Positions 1 to 8,054 of a DNA stretch of 64,000 bases are shown in pieces. This stretch comes from Oscillospiraceae bacterium. GTDB lineage: Bacteria > Bacillota > Clostridia > Oscillospirales > Acutalibacteraceae. The stretch's first letter is position 1, and every line of letters begins with the position of its first letter. The DNA lies in contig SVOS01000004.1 in NCBI GenBank assembly GCA_015066245.1, positions 1-64,000 of the forward strand. The letters run 5' to 3'. The translations under genes were made by a program, and so were the position numbers. Under the pieces are notes generated by a model. It saw nothing but the letters and a program-made list of their open reading frames with translations. It ran no database searches and was not told the origin of the DNA.

Positions 1-1
1 A

Positions 2-241
2 ATGGACATCTCAGCTGAAAGCGAAAGACCTTTCTCCATGGAAACTGAGGCTCAAATGGGCGGGGATTGGAGCGATATTGCCCTCGGTGGTATTCGCCTT
101 ATTGGTGATATTTCTGAGATAGGTCAGACAGATGAAACCGAGTCTAAGCCTAAGTCTGTAAGGGAAAGAAAGCACAGACGCAAGAAACATCAGAGTAACG
201 ATGACCACAATGATGATGGCGGTATGCAGATGGGTATGTAA
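2..241 (+). CDS. C-terminal part or short form of an unrecognised hydrophilic protein
   Basis: An open frame begins at the window edge and ends 62 bases before the integrase start. Its true start may lie upstream. The 79 residues visible are hydrophilic. The C-terminus is strongly basic (RERKHRRKKHQ, about residues 54-64) and then acidic and Met/Gly-rich. I do not recognise a family. Its position just ahead of an integrase suggests an element backbone gene, perhaps the tail of a replication or mobilisation protein; that is inference only. Confidence 0.35.
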   Translation: MDISAESERPFSMETEAQMGGDWSDIALGGIRLIGDISEIGQTDETESKPKSVRERKHRRKKHQSNDDHNDDGGMQMGM

Positions 242-303
242 TTTGTCTGGATATTCTCAAAACTTTGTGGTATTGTGTGTGCTTGAAAAGGAGATGATAA
301 CGA

Positions 304-1524
304 ATGTCAGTAAGAAGAATCAAGACAAACGGTAATATACATCAGCGTAAAGACACAGGTGATTACATAGGTGTTGTCTGGTATGTTGATGATGACGGCA
401 AGGACAAGCGAAAGAGTTTCTCGGCAAAGACCAAGTCTGAAGTACAGCAGAAGATTACAAACTACATAGCCGAGTTCAATCAGTCGGTGGAAGAAAGTGA
501 TGAATCAAGGAAGAAACTTAAAGACAGTATGCAAAGTTGGCTTGAGGTTTTCAAGTTTCCTTCGGTAGAGAGAACCACCTACGACAGACTTGAAAGTACC
601 GCAAGAATTCATGTGTACCCTGCTCTTGGGGACAAGATTGTCAGCACTATAAAGGCAGCTGACATAAAAAAGCTTCTAAATGATAAGATGAATGACGGTT
701 ACGCTTACAGTACAGTTAAGAAAATTCATGGAATCGTAGGGGAATATTTCAAGTTCCTAATCGAGCAAGAGTACATCGAAAAGAATCCTATGCGTAGTGT
801 GCCGATGATAAAGAAGCCGAACTTCATGGCAGCTCAGGGCAAAGAGAATCTCCCCACCTGTGACACAGTAGTTGTGTTCACAGATGAGGAGATACAAAAG
901 TTCAAAGAAGAATGTGTCAGGACTTGGGGAACAGGCAAGAGGATGTATCAGCAGTCAGCGGCATACATACTTATGCTTAACACAGGCTTGAGGACAGGTG
1001 AATTACTCGGACTTCTGAACAGTGACATCGACCTTGAGAACAGAGTTCTGCACATCAATCAAGCTGTGAAAGAGGTTCAGAAACGAGATGGTGTAGAGTT
1101 TGAGTCAGGCAGAGAGATAGAGGTTGGAAAACCTAAGACTGCTACGAGCAAGAGAACAGTGCCTCTTAACAACACCGCTGTTGAAGCCATAAAGGAGCTG
1201 AGAGCTGAGTTTTACTTCGGTAAGGACACACCTCTGGTCTGCGACAGTAAGGGCAACTACACAAAACCAAGCAACCTTAGAAAGAGGTATTACCGAATAC
1301 TTGAAGCGGCTGGCATTGAACAAAAGGGACTTCATAGTCTCAGACACACATTTGCAACCAACCTTGTGAATGGCGTAAAACAACCTGACGGTACAATAAA
1401 GTGCCTCACCCCAAGACAAGCAGGTGACCTTCTCGGACACAGCAGCTCACAGATAACGGAAATGTATTATGTGAAAAGAGATAACTCAAGGCTTGTGGGT
1501 ATAACGGATAGCTTTGAGATATAA
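304..1524 (+). CDS. Tyrosine recombinase (integrase) of the left element
   Basis: A 406-residue site-specific tyrosine recombinase. Residues about 1-60 form a small arm-type DNA-binding domain, about 70-165 the SAM-like core-binding domain, and about 190-400 the catalytic domain. Visible catalytic residues are Arg230 (NTGLRTGELL), His344 and Arg347 (LHSLRHTFA), His379 (LLGH) and the tyrosine pair at 388-389. It should integrate and excise the element at tRNA-Trp. It differs from the second integrase (9861-11078) at only about 25 positions, clustered in the N-terminal arm-binding domain and scattered elsewhere. A good ribosome site (AAAGGAG) precedes the ATG. A 27-bp leader segment (246-272) is identical to that of the second copy (9801-9827). 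Confidence 0.95.
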   Translation: MSVRRIKTNGNIHQRKDTGDYIGVVWYVDDDGKDKRKSFSAKTKSEVQQKITNYIAEFNQSVEESDESRKKLKDSMQSWLEVFKFPSVERTTYDRLESTARIHVYPALGDKIVSTIKAADIKKLLNDKMNDGYAYSTVKKIHGIVGEYFKFLIEQEYIEKNPMRSVPMIKKPNFMAAQGKENLPTCDTVVVFTDEEIQKFKEECVRTWGTGKRMYQQSAAYILMLNTGLRTGELLGLLNSDIDLENRVLHINQAVKEVQKRDGVEFESGREIEVGKPKTATSKRTVPLNNTAVEAIKELRAEFYFGKDTPLVCDSKGNYTKPSNLRKRYYRILEAAGIEQKGLHSLRHTFATNLVNGVKQPDGTIKCLTPRQAGDLLGHSSSQITEMYYVKRDNSRLVGITDSFEI

Positions 1525-1640
1525 GGAAACACCCCTTATGCATTAAGTTTACAGAACAAACTGAGGAAGAACATTGCATAGTAACAATTAGAGTCGTTTT
1601 AACGAGAATTATAGCGGCTTTATGGTATGGAAAGAAAACA

Positions 1641-1680
1641 AAACGCATTCGCTGATTTTTCAGCGAATGCGTTTGCTCTT
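1641..1680 (+). terminator. Hairpin after integrase 1
   Basis: A perfect 14-bp stem (1641-1654 with 1661-1674) encloses a 6-base loop. The downstream T-run is poor (GCTCTT). It lies between the integrase and the convergent nuclease gene, so it may stop transcripts from the left. Confidence 0.6.
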
Positions 1681-1816
1681 AGACTATGGGCTACAAAAAA
1701 GATATTATCGTTAGCTTTGTGTATAAATGTGAATTCTCATGTTTTAGGCTTATCTTTCTGTTGGCTTTCTTGAACACAAGTTTAAATTATCAAACCTACT
1801 CGGATCAATAGTGCAG

Positions 1817-3697
1817 TTATTCGTTATTACCTTTTAACTTTTTTTGACCTGCACAATATGGACAACTATTTCCCCTTTGCCTATTGTATATCAGTGCTTC
1901 CCATTCATGTCCATTGTTACACTTCCACCATACTTTTTTATGGCTACCGGGGGTTACATCTGCAGGTGTTAATCCGTTATTTTTTTTATAATTCCATTCT
2001 TTTGCCAAGGTTGGATTGACTGTTTGTAAATCATTATAGCCTTTCAAAACTCTTTTGCCTGTGCAATATGGGCATCCGCGCCCACTGTTTCTATCAGCTA
2101 TCGATGCTTGCCACTCGTGACCTTGGCTACACTTCCACCATACTTTTAAGTGACTATTAGGAGTTACTTCCATAGGGGTTAGTCTGTTGTTTTTTTCATA
2201 ATTCCACTCTTTAGCCAAAGTTGGATTAACTGTTTGCAAATCGTTATAGCCACTTAACACTTTTTTACCAACACAATAGGGACATCCATTTCCATTATTT
2301 CTTTCTTTTATTGTCGCTTGCCACTCGTGACCCTTGCTACATTTCCACCATACTTTTTTATGGCTGTTTGCTGCAAAATGTTCTGGTTTTAAATTACCGT
2401 TCTTTTCGCAATTCCACTCTTTCGCTATATCAGGATTAGCAAATAATAGAGAATTTTCTTTTTCTGTATATTCTCTCAGGTTTTCTATAGCAATAGCATC
2501 TCTTATTAAGTCGACATCTACGATAGTTTCGATGATTTCGCTTAAAAGAAGCTTGAGTGTTTTTGAGAGATCTTCTTGATTTCTTTGAACAACATAATCT
2601 ATAGAACTATCATTTAGTATCGGTAGGCCTTCTCTTATTCGATATAGTTTAATTCCATCTTTTACACAGTTGTAGTTTTTTCTCAAATCTTGTTTCGTTT
2701 TGTTTTTGTGCCAAAGATATCCATCATATTCAATGGCTATTTTTTTTGATGGAATATAAACATCTAATTCGTATCCTCTTTCATTATACGAATGTATAGT
2801 TTCTAAACCATATTTTTTAAGATAGAAAACTATAGCATATTCGGGGAAAGAAGTGTTTCGCTCGGAATTACAAATAGGGCATCCATTTCCTCTGTTTCTA
2901 CTGCCTATTATCGCTTGCCACTCGTGCCCTTTGTTACAAACCCACCATACTTTTTTATCACTGTTTGGCATTACATCCATAGGTGTTAATCCGTTGTTTT
3001 TTTCATAATTCCATTCTTTTGCTAAAGTGGGATTGACTGTTTGTAAATCATTTTGACCTTTAATAGCTAATCTGCCCGAGCAATACGGACATCCAATTCC
3101 GTTGCTTCTACTATTTATGGTTGCTTGCCACTCATGTCCTTCGCAACATTTCCACCATGCTTTTTTATCACTGTTTGGCATTACATCCATAGGTGTTAAT
3201 CCGTTGTTTTTTTCATAATTCCATTCTTTTGCTAAAGTTGGATTAACCGTTTGCAAATCATTTACACCCTTAATAACACTTCGACCTGAACAACATGGGC
3301 ATCCACGACCTCTGTTTCTGCTACTTATTGTCGCTTGCCACTCGTGCCCTTTGTTACACTTCCACCATACTTTTTTATGGCTACTGGGGGTTACATCTGC
3401 AGGTGTTAATCCGTTGTTTCTTTTATAATTCCATTCTTTTGCTAAAGTTGGATTAACCGTTTGTAAATCATTATAGCCTCTTAATGCTTTTTTATTAGCA
3501 CAGTAGGGACAGCCACTACCTTTAACTCTATATACAATTTGTGTCTCGTATGAATGTCCTTTTTCGCAAATCCACCAAACTTTTGTATGACATCCTTGCG
3601 TCAAAGTCTGTGGATCAATCCCTAAAGCGGTGTTTTTTTCTTGGTCCCACTCTGCCATGAGTTGAGTATTTTCTGATATATAATGTTTTTCTGACAT
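1817..3697 (-). CDS. Zinc-ribbon-repeat protein with embedded PD-(D/E)XK-type nuclease domain
   Basis: About 626 residues. Seven copies of a roughly 70-residue treble-clef zinc-ribbon repeat are visible (KVWWKC..GHEWQA.....GCPYC; the DUF4379 type): four before and three after a different central domain. The centre, about residues 280-345, reads ELDVYIP..KIAIEYDGYLWHK, a restriction-endonuclease-like core of the Vsr/DUF559 kind with candidate catalytic Asp and Glu. The repeats probably bind nucleic acid and the core probably cuts it. An in-frame TTG at 3709 lies too close to the AGGAGGAG ribosome site; ATG 3697, 12 bases after it, is preferred. That ribosome site overlaps the stop of the upstream gene, so the two are one operon. 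The specific target is unknown; defence or element maintenance are the likeliest roles. Confidence 0.8.
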   Translation of the reverse strand: MSEKHYISENTQLMAEWDQEKNTALGIDPQTLTQGCHTKVWWICEKGHSYETQIVYRVKGSGCPYCANKKALRGYNDLQTVNPTLAKEWNYKRNNGLTPADVTPSSHKKVWWKCNKGHEWQATISSRNRGRGCPCCSGRSVIKGVNDLQTVNPTLAKEWNYEKNNGLTPMDVMPNSDKKAWWKCCEGHEWQATINSRSNGIGCPYCSGRLAIKGQNDLQTVNPTLAKEWNYEKNNGLTPMDVMPNSDKKVWWVCNKGHEWQAIIGSRNRGNGCPICNSERNTSFPEYAIVFYLKKYGLETIHSYNERGYELDVYIPSKKIAIEYDGYLWHKNKTKQDLRKNYNCVKDGIKLYRIREGLPILNDSSIDYVVQRNQEDLSKTLKLLLSEIIETIVDVDLIRDAIAIENLREYTEKENSLLFANPDIAKEWNCEKNGNLKPEHFAANSHKKVWWKCSKGHEWQATIKERNNGNGCPYCVGKKVLSGYNDLQTVNPTLAKEWNYEKNNRLTPMEVTPNSHLKVWWKCSQGHEWQASIADRNSGRGCPYCTGKRVLKGYNDLQTVNPTLAKEWNYKKNNGLTPADVTPGSHKKVWWKCNNGHEWEALIYNRQRGNSCPYCAGQKKLKGNNE

Positions 3698-3715
3698 AGT
3701 TTTACTCAACTCCTC

Positions 3716-4384
3716 CTAATCTAATTCAATATGCTTTATATTGTAATCAACATAGTGTTGCATTTCAGGTAATTGGAGATACTCTCTTTTATCGGTTTCT
3801 AAATCTCTAAGAACCATTTTTTTGTCATATGAAATATAAATTGCATATAAGTGCTTTTCAGATATATCAATGCTTATAGCCAATTCAAGGTAAATCTTTT
3901 TAAGAAGGTCACATGCACCTATTAGTGGAAAATTTTCAAAATCAAAAACAATTGGATAAGGGATGAAGAATATTACATTTTCATCCAATTTTGTTTTGCC
4001 GATATTGTCTCTCATTTTTTTGAATAGATTTAATTCTCTAATAGGCTTTTTTTGATCTCCTAAAAAGCAGTGCTGGAATTCCAACGCTTCACGGTGCAAT
4101 TCAGCTGTTAATGCACTAACATCACCTTTTCGACTACCAATTATTTTTCCTTGTCGTTTGTTAATGGGAATTTTGGCATCGAATTTCTCTCCAGTGACAG
4201 CATCGACAAAATCACACTCACCGTGAGCTTGGCTATCTTGATGAATATAGTGACTGGGAAAAATGGTTTTAGATGCATTCATTAAATCTAAAACAATTCT
4301 CTCATAATTACCTGATTTGATCAGGTTCTTAATGTCGTTGTGGGTTGTGGAGTGAATGCTATAATAATTCTTAAGTAAATCCAT
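3716..4384 (-). CDS. Unrecognised protein coupled to the zinc-ribbon nuclease; possible nuclease-like motif
   Basis: A 222-residue soluble protein with no signal or membrane segment. I do not recognise the family. Residues about 57-80 read GECDFVDAVTGEKFDAKIP, where an acidic residue, a spacer and a D-A-K triplet resemble the D...(D/E)XK pattern of restriction-like nucleases; this is suggestive only. Its stop codon lies inside the ribosome site of the zinc-ribbon nuclease, so the two are translated from one message and likely act together. The pair is the only cargo between the integrase and the right att end of the left element. The gene is AT-rich like its partner. Confidence 0.7.
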   Translation of the reverse strand: MDLLKNYYSIHSTTHNDIKNLIKSGNYERIVLDLMNASKTIFPSHYIHQDSQAHGECDFVDAVTGEKFDAKIPINKRQGKIIGSRKGDVSALTAELHREALEFQHCFLGDQKKPIRELNLFKKMRDNIGKTKLDENVIFFIPYPIVFDFENFPLIGACDLLKKIYLELAISIDISEKHLYAIYISYDKKMVLRDLETDKREYLQLPEMQHYVDYNIKHIELD

Positions 4385-4584
4385 TTAATTTATCACTTCA
4401 TAGAAAATAGTATTAAATAAATTATATCATATTTTTGTGTTTCTTTCAATTGTTACATAAAAGCTGTTTTATTCAAATTCATTCCCATGCTAAACTCCTG
4501 CTGCGAATGGGTATATGGGGAATAGGATGTGCTTATGTTTAAATATACAGGCACAGATATATATAAAACCGAACAGAAACAATG

Positions 4585-4616
4585 AAAGCCGTTTTAACAA
4601 GTGTTAAAGCGGCTTT
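4585..4616 (+). terminator. Element right-end hairpin, left copy
   Basis: A 14-bp stem (4585-4598 with 4603-4616, one U-G pair on the plus strand) and a 4-base loop, ending in a short T-run. A near-identical hairpin lies at 17869-17900 in the same place relative to the second att core, so it belongs to the shared element end. It probably blocks transcription running out of the element. Confidence 0.7.
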
Positions 4617-4631
4617 TGTGTGCAAAACAAA

Positions 4632-4657
4632 AGGAGTACATCGTGTGATGTACTCCT
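4632..4657 (-). terminator. Minus-strand hairpin beside att core, left copy
   Basis: A perfect 11-bp stem (4632-4642 with 4647-4657) with a 4-base loop. Read on the minus strand it is followed by TTTGTTTTG, as in an intrinsic terminator. It sits where the tRNA-Trp terminator sits at the other att copy (17914-17942), but its sequence is different. Confidence 0.65.
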
Positions 4658-4661
4658 AAGC

Positions 4662-4708
4662 TTTGGCAGGGGCAGAAGGACTTGAACCCTCGGCACGCGG
4701 TTTTGGAG
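4662..4708. repeat. att core: partial tRNA-Trp copy, junction of the two elements
   Basis: 47 bp identical to 17945-17991. It equals the 3' part of tRNA-Trp from the encoded CCA through the anticodon loop, but the bases after 4708 do not continue the tRNA, so it is not a functional gene. This is the hallmark of integration into a tRNA 3' end and marks the junction of the two tandem elements. Confidence 0.9.
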
Positions 4709-5452
4709 CAAATCGAGGTTACACAAACCACGTGTCGGACTTTGCCGAGTGTTGAGCCTTAGTTGCAAGTTTGGCATTGGCTGTGTTTAGCGATATACTG
4801 CTATTAAACTGCTAATTGCTGATTTTTCAGAACTTTTTCGATGCTTTTGGGCTGGTCAGGGAAAGCTTTCACTTCCTCGGATACATCGCCTTCAGCATCT
4901 GAATGTTACCTTACATGAAACAGAAATGCAAGTCATCCAATACTGAAACCATCGACAGATTTAGTCCCTAAAACAGATAAAATATCGTTCACCAAATGGT
5001 AAAGGGTTTTACCATCTGATGATAAGGAAATATATAAAGCAAAAATAATAAAATAAGTTAAAAGCCTCGGATTTGAAATTTATGAGGGTATGTATGCCAA
5101 AATTGTTGCCTTTGTGTGCTTTTGTGAGAGTCTGGATGATGGTAGCATCGGTTAAAAGATTTGTGTTCGTTTGTGTGCCCTTTTATTCGGAAGATTATTG
5201 CTGCTCAGGAGATGATGTTCGGAGTTTCTGTCAAACAGCAAGGGGAGTGCCATTTGGTGTCAGGGAGTAAATAAGAATAATTAAACAATACTCATTTTGT
5301 TGTTATTGCAGTTTCATTGTTAGGTAATGATTGATTATATTTTATTGTTGTTTTCTTTCCGGTCATTTGAGCTGATATATGAACCGAGCCTTTTAGTATG
5401 TAAAAAAGTGTATATGAATAATGCTTCAATCGGCTTTGTCTGCCCAAGTTTC

Positions 5453-5528
5453 GCCCTGTGTGCGATTTGTTTCTGAAAGTGGGGGACAGATACGAATGAT
5501 ACATTAAAACCAACACAGGGGATTTGTG
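5453..5528 (+). repeat. 76-bp direct repeat, copy 1
   Basis: Matches 5833-5908 with 5 mismatches and no gaps, exactly 380 bp apart. The shared block begins GCCCTGTGTGCGATTTGT and ends GATTTGTG. No coding explanation is seen. Confidence 0.8.
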
Positions 5529-5598
5529 GACAAAACTGACAGTAGGGGCTGCTGTGTGGTGACAAGGGGTAGTCCGTCTCTTAGGAAGGAGTAAACAA

Positions 5599-5635
5599 GG
5601 GTAATAAAACAATACGAAGTGTTGTTTTATTACCC
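5599..5635 (+). repeat. Long inverted repeat (17-bp arms, 3-base loop)
   Basis: Arms 5599-5615 and 5619-5635 pair at 16 of 17 positions, and the remaining pair is a U-G wobble on the plus strand. A degenerate version lies near 5275-5315. It could be a cruciform or single-strand origin-type structure, or a terminator. Confidence 0.65.
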
Positions 5636-5832
5636 GACAGAGAAGAACAGTATATGTGTACTTATATACATCAGGTTACTATGTTCTTAAGGTCAAGTTC
5701 TGATACGCATAAACAAAGAGAAAAGGCTTCGTGTTGTAGCTGTGATGTCGGGTGCAGGCGGTTACCTAAAAATGAAACCTCGTCCGTCCTACTCTGCTGG
5801 GAAAGAATATGTGCTGTTGTTGACTGTGTTTT

Positions 5833-5908
5833 GCCCTGTGTGCGATTTGTTTATGAAAGTGGGGAACAGATACGAATGATACATTAAAAGCGACACAGGA
5901 GATTTGTG
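5833..5908 (+). repeat. 76-bp direct repeat, copy 2
   Basis: Second copy of the block at 5453-5528 (5 mismatches). It ends about 155 bp before the start of the small membrane protein gene. Confidence 0.8.
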
Positions 5909-6023
5909 AGGGGTTGTGGAGATTTAGGCTTTGGTGTGATATAATTAGATTGACAAGCTTGAATTAATCTTATAGAAATCAACAGATTTCAAATGTTGTG
6001 TTGTTCAATTTCTTCTTTTTGAG

Positions 6024-6039
6024 CAGTAAAATATTACTG
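6024..6039. promoter_or_regulatory. Candidate TetR operator palindrome
   Basis: CAGTAA and TTACTG arms separated by AATA, 26 bases ahead of the small membrane protein gene and just upstream of its AGGAGG ribosome site. A TetR-type gene follows in the same operon, so self-repression is the natural reading. Binding is inferred, not shown. Confidence 0.4.
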
Positions 6040-6064
6040 TAAAATCAAGAAGGAGGTTCTTAAT

Positions 6065-6406
6065 ATGAACACAGACAAAATTTTAGCAGAATCCATCGCA
6101 AAGGACTATGCACCCAAAGAGGACTCAAAAATTGTTGCCCTCAAAAAACTGGACAACCGTGCAAAGCTCCCTGCCACTATTTTCACTTACTCTTGGGGGA
6201 TTGTATTTGCACTTGTTTTCGGTACAGGAATGTCCTTGGCTATGCAAGTTATCGGAAACAGCATGGTGCTGGGTATCGTTGTGGGTATCATTGGACTTAT
6301 TGGTTGCGGTGTGAATTATCCGATTTATAAGAAATTGCTTGAAAAGGGCAAGGCGAAATATGCCTATGAAATCGTGCAACTCGCTCGTGAAATCGCAGAC
6401 AAATAA
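6065..6406 (+). CDS. Small two-helix membrane protein linked to a TetR regulator
   Basis: 113 residues. A charged N-terminus (about 1-38) is followed by two membrane segments (about 39-60 and 67-89) and a charged C-terminal helix. Similar small proteins next to TetR genes are common in Clostridia, and I recall databases labelling some as dihydropteridine reductase; nothing in the sequence supports an enzyme. The ribosome site AGGAGG is strong. It is followed 24 bases later by a TetR gene, and a palindrome lies in its leader. A membrane stress or drug-response accessory role is plausible but unproven. Confidence 0.75.
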   Translation: MNTDKILAESIAKDYAPKEDSKIVALKKLDNRAKLPATIFTYSWGIVFALVFGTGMSLAMQVIGNSMVLGIVVGIIGLIGCGVNYPIYKKLLEKGKAKYAYEIVQLAREIADK

Positions 6407-6430
6407 TCAAAACATGCAAGGAGTGGTAAT

Positions 6431-7027
6431 ATGAATAAATCCGAAAGTAAATATTTTAATACTGCCACAAAAATGGACCTTGCATTGATTTCTCTACTCA
6501 AAAAGAAACCGTTTGAATACATTACTGTCAGTGAGATTTGCGAAACGGCAGGGGTGAATCGCTCCACTTTTTACTTGCATTATGAAACCATCGGCGATTT
6601 GCTAAACGAAACAACACGATACTTGTTAGATAGTTTTTTGTCATATTTTTCAAACGACACACAGTCAGTAGCGCTCAATCTTAAGGATTGTGAACTTAAT
6701 GAATTGATGTTTATTTGCGATAAGTATCTAACACCATATCTCACCTATATCAAAGACTACAAAGAAGTATTTACGGTTGCATTGGCACAAAATAAAATTT
6801 TGGGATTTGAAGATGTATATAAACGAATGTTTGAAAACATATTCAATCCGATTCTCGAGAGATTTCACTATCCATCCGACATTAGACAATATGTGATGAT
6901 GTACTATCTAAACGGTATCAATGCCATAATTGTTGAATGGTTAAAAAATGGGTGTGATAAGTCAACCGATGAAATATCTAAAATAATCGCTGTCTGTATT
7001 TACGGGAAAGATAATGCGAATGGATAG
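6431..7027 (+). CDS. TetR/AcrR-family transcriptional regulator
   Basis: 198 residues. The N-terminal helix-turn-helix is clear: a leading helix with LISLLKKKPFEYITVSEIC, then AGVNRSTFYLHYETIGDLL (about residues 40-58), the TetR recognition-helix pattern. The C-terminal two-thirds is a helical ligand-binding region. It should act as a ligand-responsive repressor, probably of its own operon through the palindrome at 6024-6039. It lies 24 bases after the small membrane protein gene and overlaps the next gene by 14 bases, so the three genes form one operon. Confidence 0.85.
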   Translation: MNKSESKYFNTATKMDLALISLLKKKPFEYITVSEICETAGVNRSTFYLHYETIGDLLNETTRYLLDSFLSYFSNDTQSVALNLKDCELNELMFICDKYLTPYLTYIKDYKEVFTVALAQNKILGFEDVYKRMFENIFNPILERFHYPSDIRQYVMMYYLNGINAIIVEWLKNGCDKSTDEISKIIAVCIYGKDNANG

Positions 7028-7601
7028 GACACTGAAGCTCGCACTTGTCAGTTTGTTATTCAATATGGTGTATAGTGCCTATCATATTATTTTTGGCATA
7101 ACAACACGCTCGTGGTGGTTTTTTACAATCGGTATTTACTATGCAATATTGAGTATTGTTCGCTTTGTAGTTCTTAGGTACAAAGTAGGGAAACACTTTG
7201 TCATTCGGTTTACCGGCATAATGTTGATGGTGTTATCCCTATCGCTCGTTGGAACAGTAATCCTTGCTTTTGTAAAAGATAGAGGTACCGAATTTCATTT
7301 GATTATTATGCTTGCGGTTGCGGTATATGCTTTTACCAAAATCACACTTGCAACAATAAAATGGATAAAGGCACGAAAAAGCAAATCGGTAAAATTGATA
7401 ACATTACGAAATATATCCTTTGCCGATGCATTTGTTTCTATATTTTCTTTACAAAGGTCAATGCTTGTATCCTTTGAGGGTATGTCGGAAATAGAAATCC
7501 GTATTATGAATGTCGCAACTGGTTCTGCGGTGTGTGTCATCGTTTTTCTGCTTGGATTAAATCTCGTGAAACAAAACAGAATAATAAAGAGAAAACGGTA
7601 G
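7014..7601 (+). CDS. Multi-pass membrane protein of the TetR operon
   Basis: 195 residues with about five hydrophobic segments (roughly 8-28, 32-52, 66-86, 93-115 and 163-185) and a basic C-terminal tail (KQNRIIKRKR). I do not recognise the family. It overlaps the end of the TetR gene by 14 bases (an alternative ATG lies 6 bases later), so translation is coupled. A hairpin terminator follows at 7649. Being under TetR control with another small membrane protein, it may take part in export or envelope response; that is inference. Confidence 0.7.
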   Translation: MRMDRTLKLALVSLLFNMVYSAYHIIFGITTRSWWFFTIGIYYAILSIVRFVVLRYKVGKHFVIRFTGIMLMVLSLSLVGTVILAFVKDRGTEFHLIIMLAVAVYAFTKITLATIKWIKARKSKSVKLITLRNISFADAFVSIFSLQRSMLVSFEGMSEIEIRIMNVATGSAVCVIVFLLGLNLVKQNRIIKRKR

Positions 7602-7648
7602 CGATAAATTCTAATTGGTAGAACAGAAAAGTTAATAAAAACATAGTA

Positions 7649-7695
7649 AATGCAACATTGCAGAGATAGTCACTTGCAATGTTGCATTGTTCTTT
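7649..7695 (+). terminator. Terminator of the TetR operon
   Basis: A perfect 14-bp stem (7649-7662 with 7675-7688), 12-base loop and a following T-rich tail (GTTCTTTTT). Confidence 0.85.
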
Positions 7696-7707
7696 TTGTG
7701 GGGTAAA

Positions 7708-7757
7708 AAATATCTGGACTTGTGAAAGTTTGTGTGCTATGTGTTTGTACTGAGAAA
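7708..7757 (+). promoter_or_regulatory. Leader motif shared with both integrase genes
   Basis: This segment, TATCTGGA then a variable stretch, TTTGTG, a GTGT-containing stretch and GAGAAAGG, resembles the leaders at 245-290 and 9800-9847 ahead of the two integrases. The similarity is partial but in the same order and at the same distance from a ribosome site. It may be a common operator or promoter of element genes. Confidence 0.35.
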
Positions 7758-7770
7758 GGCGGTGCAAACT

Positions 7771-8052
7771 GTGACGATACTTGAAGATTTATGGTACGGA
7801 AATGTAAGACCAACCGAGAGGTCAATAGTCAGAGGGAGTAAGCTTGATAACCTGATGAATCTCCTCTGTCAGAATGAAGATGATCTGATGAGTGGTCTTA
7901 CTGATAAGCAAAAAGAAACCTTTGAGAAGTTCAAGGACTGTCAATCGGAGATTACAGATTACCTTGAAACTGAAGCATTTACCCAAGGCTTTACCATAGC
8001 AGTTAAGCTTATGGTTGAGGTTATGAAAACAATGGAGATACCGGAGGTGTAG
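7771..8052 (+). CDS. DUF6809-like small protein
   Basis: 93 residues starting at GTG 7771, which has a ribosome site (AAAGGCGG) 8 bases upstream; a longer frame from 7732 is not supported. The start TILEDLWYGNVRPTER, the middle LTDKQKETFEKFKDCQSEI and the end FTQGFTIAVKLMVEVM match my memory of the DUF6809 family, which is common in Clostridial mobile elements and has no known function. It is all-helical with no signal or membrane segment. It lies 2 bases ahead of the lipoprotein gene, whose ribosome site sits in its last codons. Confidence 0.75.
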   Translation: MTILEDLWYGNVRPTERSIVRGSKLDNLMNLLCQNEDDLMSGLTDKQKETFEKFKDCQSEITDYLETEAFTQGFTIAVKLMVEVMKTMEIPEV

Positions 8053-8054
8053 AT

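Larger units (their letters stand above)
1..4661. mobile_element. Left integrative element (partial), tandem at tRNA-Trp
   Basis: This stretch carries an integrase, cargo genes and a right end (about 4482-4708) that matches the right end of the neighbouring element (17766-17991), including the 47-bp tRNA-Trp-derived att core. Its left end lies outside the window, so its size and any relaxase gene are unknown. The layout integrase, cargo, terminator, att is the same as in the neighbour, which supports two related elements inserted one after the other. Confidence 0.7.
4709..6064. other. Gene-poor left end of the element with diverged repeats and hairpins
   Basis: About 1.35 kb with no convincing gene. 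It holds a perfect 8-bp hairpin (4996-5003 with 5008-5015), a degenerate hairpin around 5275-5315, a strong hairpin at 5599-5635, and two 76-bp direct repeats (5453-5528 and 5833-5908). Short frames here (5073-5270, 5654-5887) are Cys/Val-rich and lack ribosome sites. Such repeat-rich non-coding stretches in small elements often hold replication, transfer or recombinase arm sites; which applies here cannot be read from sequence alone. Confidence 0.55.

Noticed and set aside
1817..3697. CRISPR-like array
   Set aside because: The regular repeats are about 210 bp apart and lie wholly inside one reading frame as protein repeats.
4662..4738. A second tRNA-Trp gene
   Set aside because: Only the 3' 45 bases of the tRNA are present; the D arm and acceptor 5' strand are replaced by unrelated sequence, so it is an att remnant.
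5073..5270. Small Cys/Val-rich frame in the repeat region
   Set aside because: No ribosome site, odd composition, and it lies in repetitive non-coding sequence.
5654..5887. Small frame overlapping the second 76-bp repeat
   Set aside because: The frame is not kept in the first repeat copy context and has no ribosome site.
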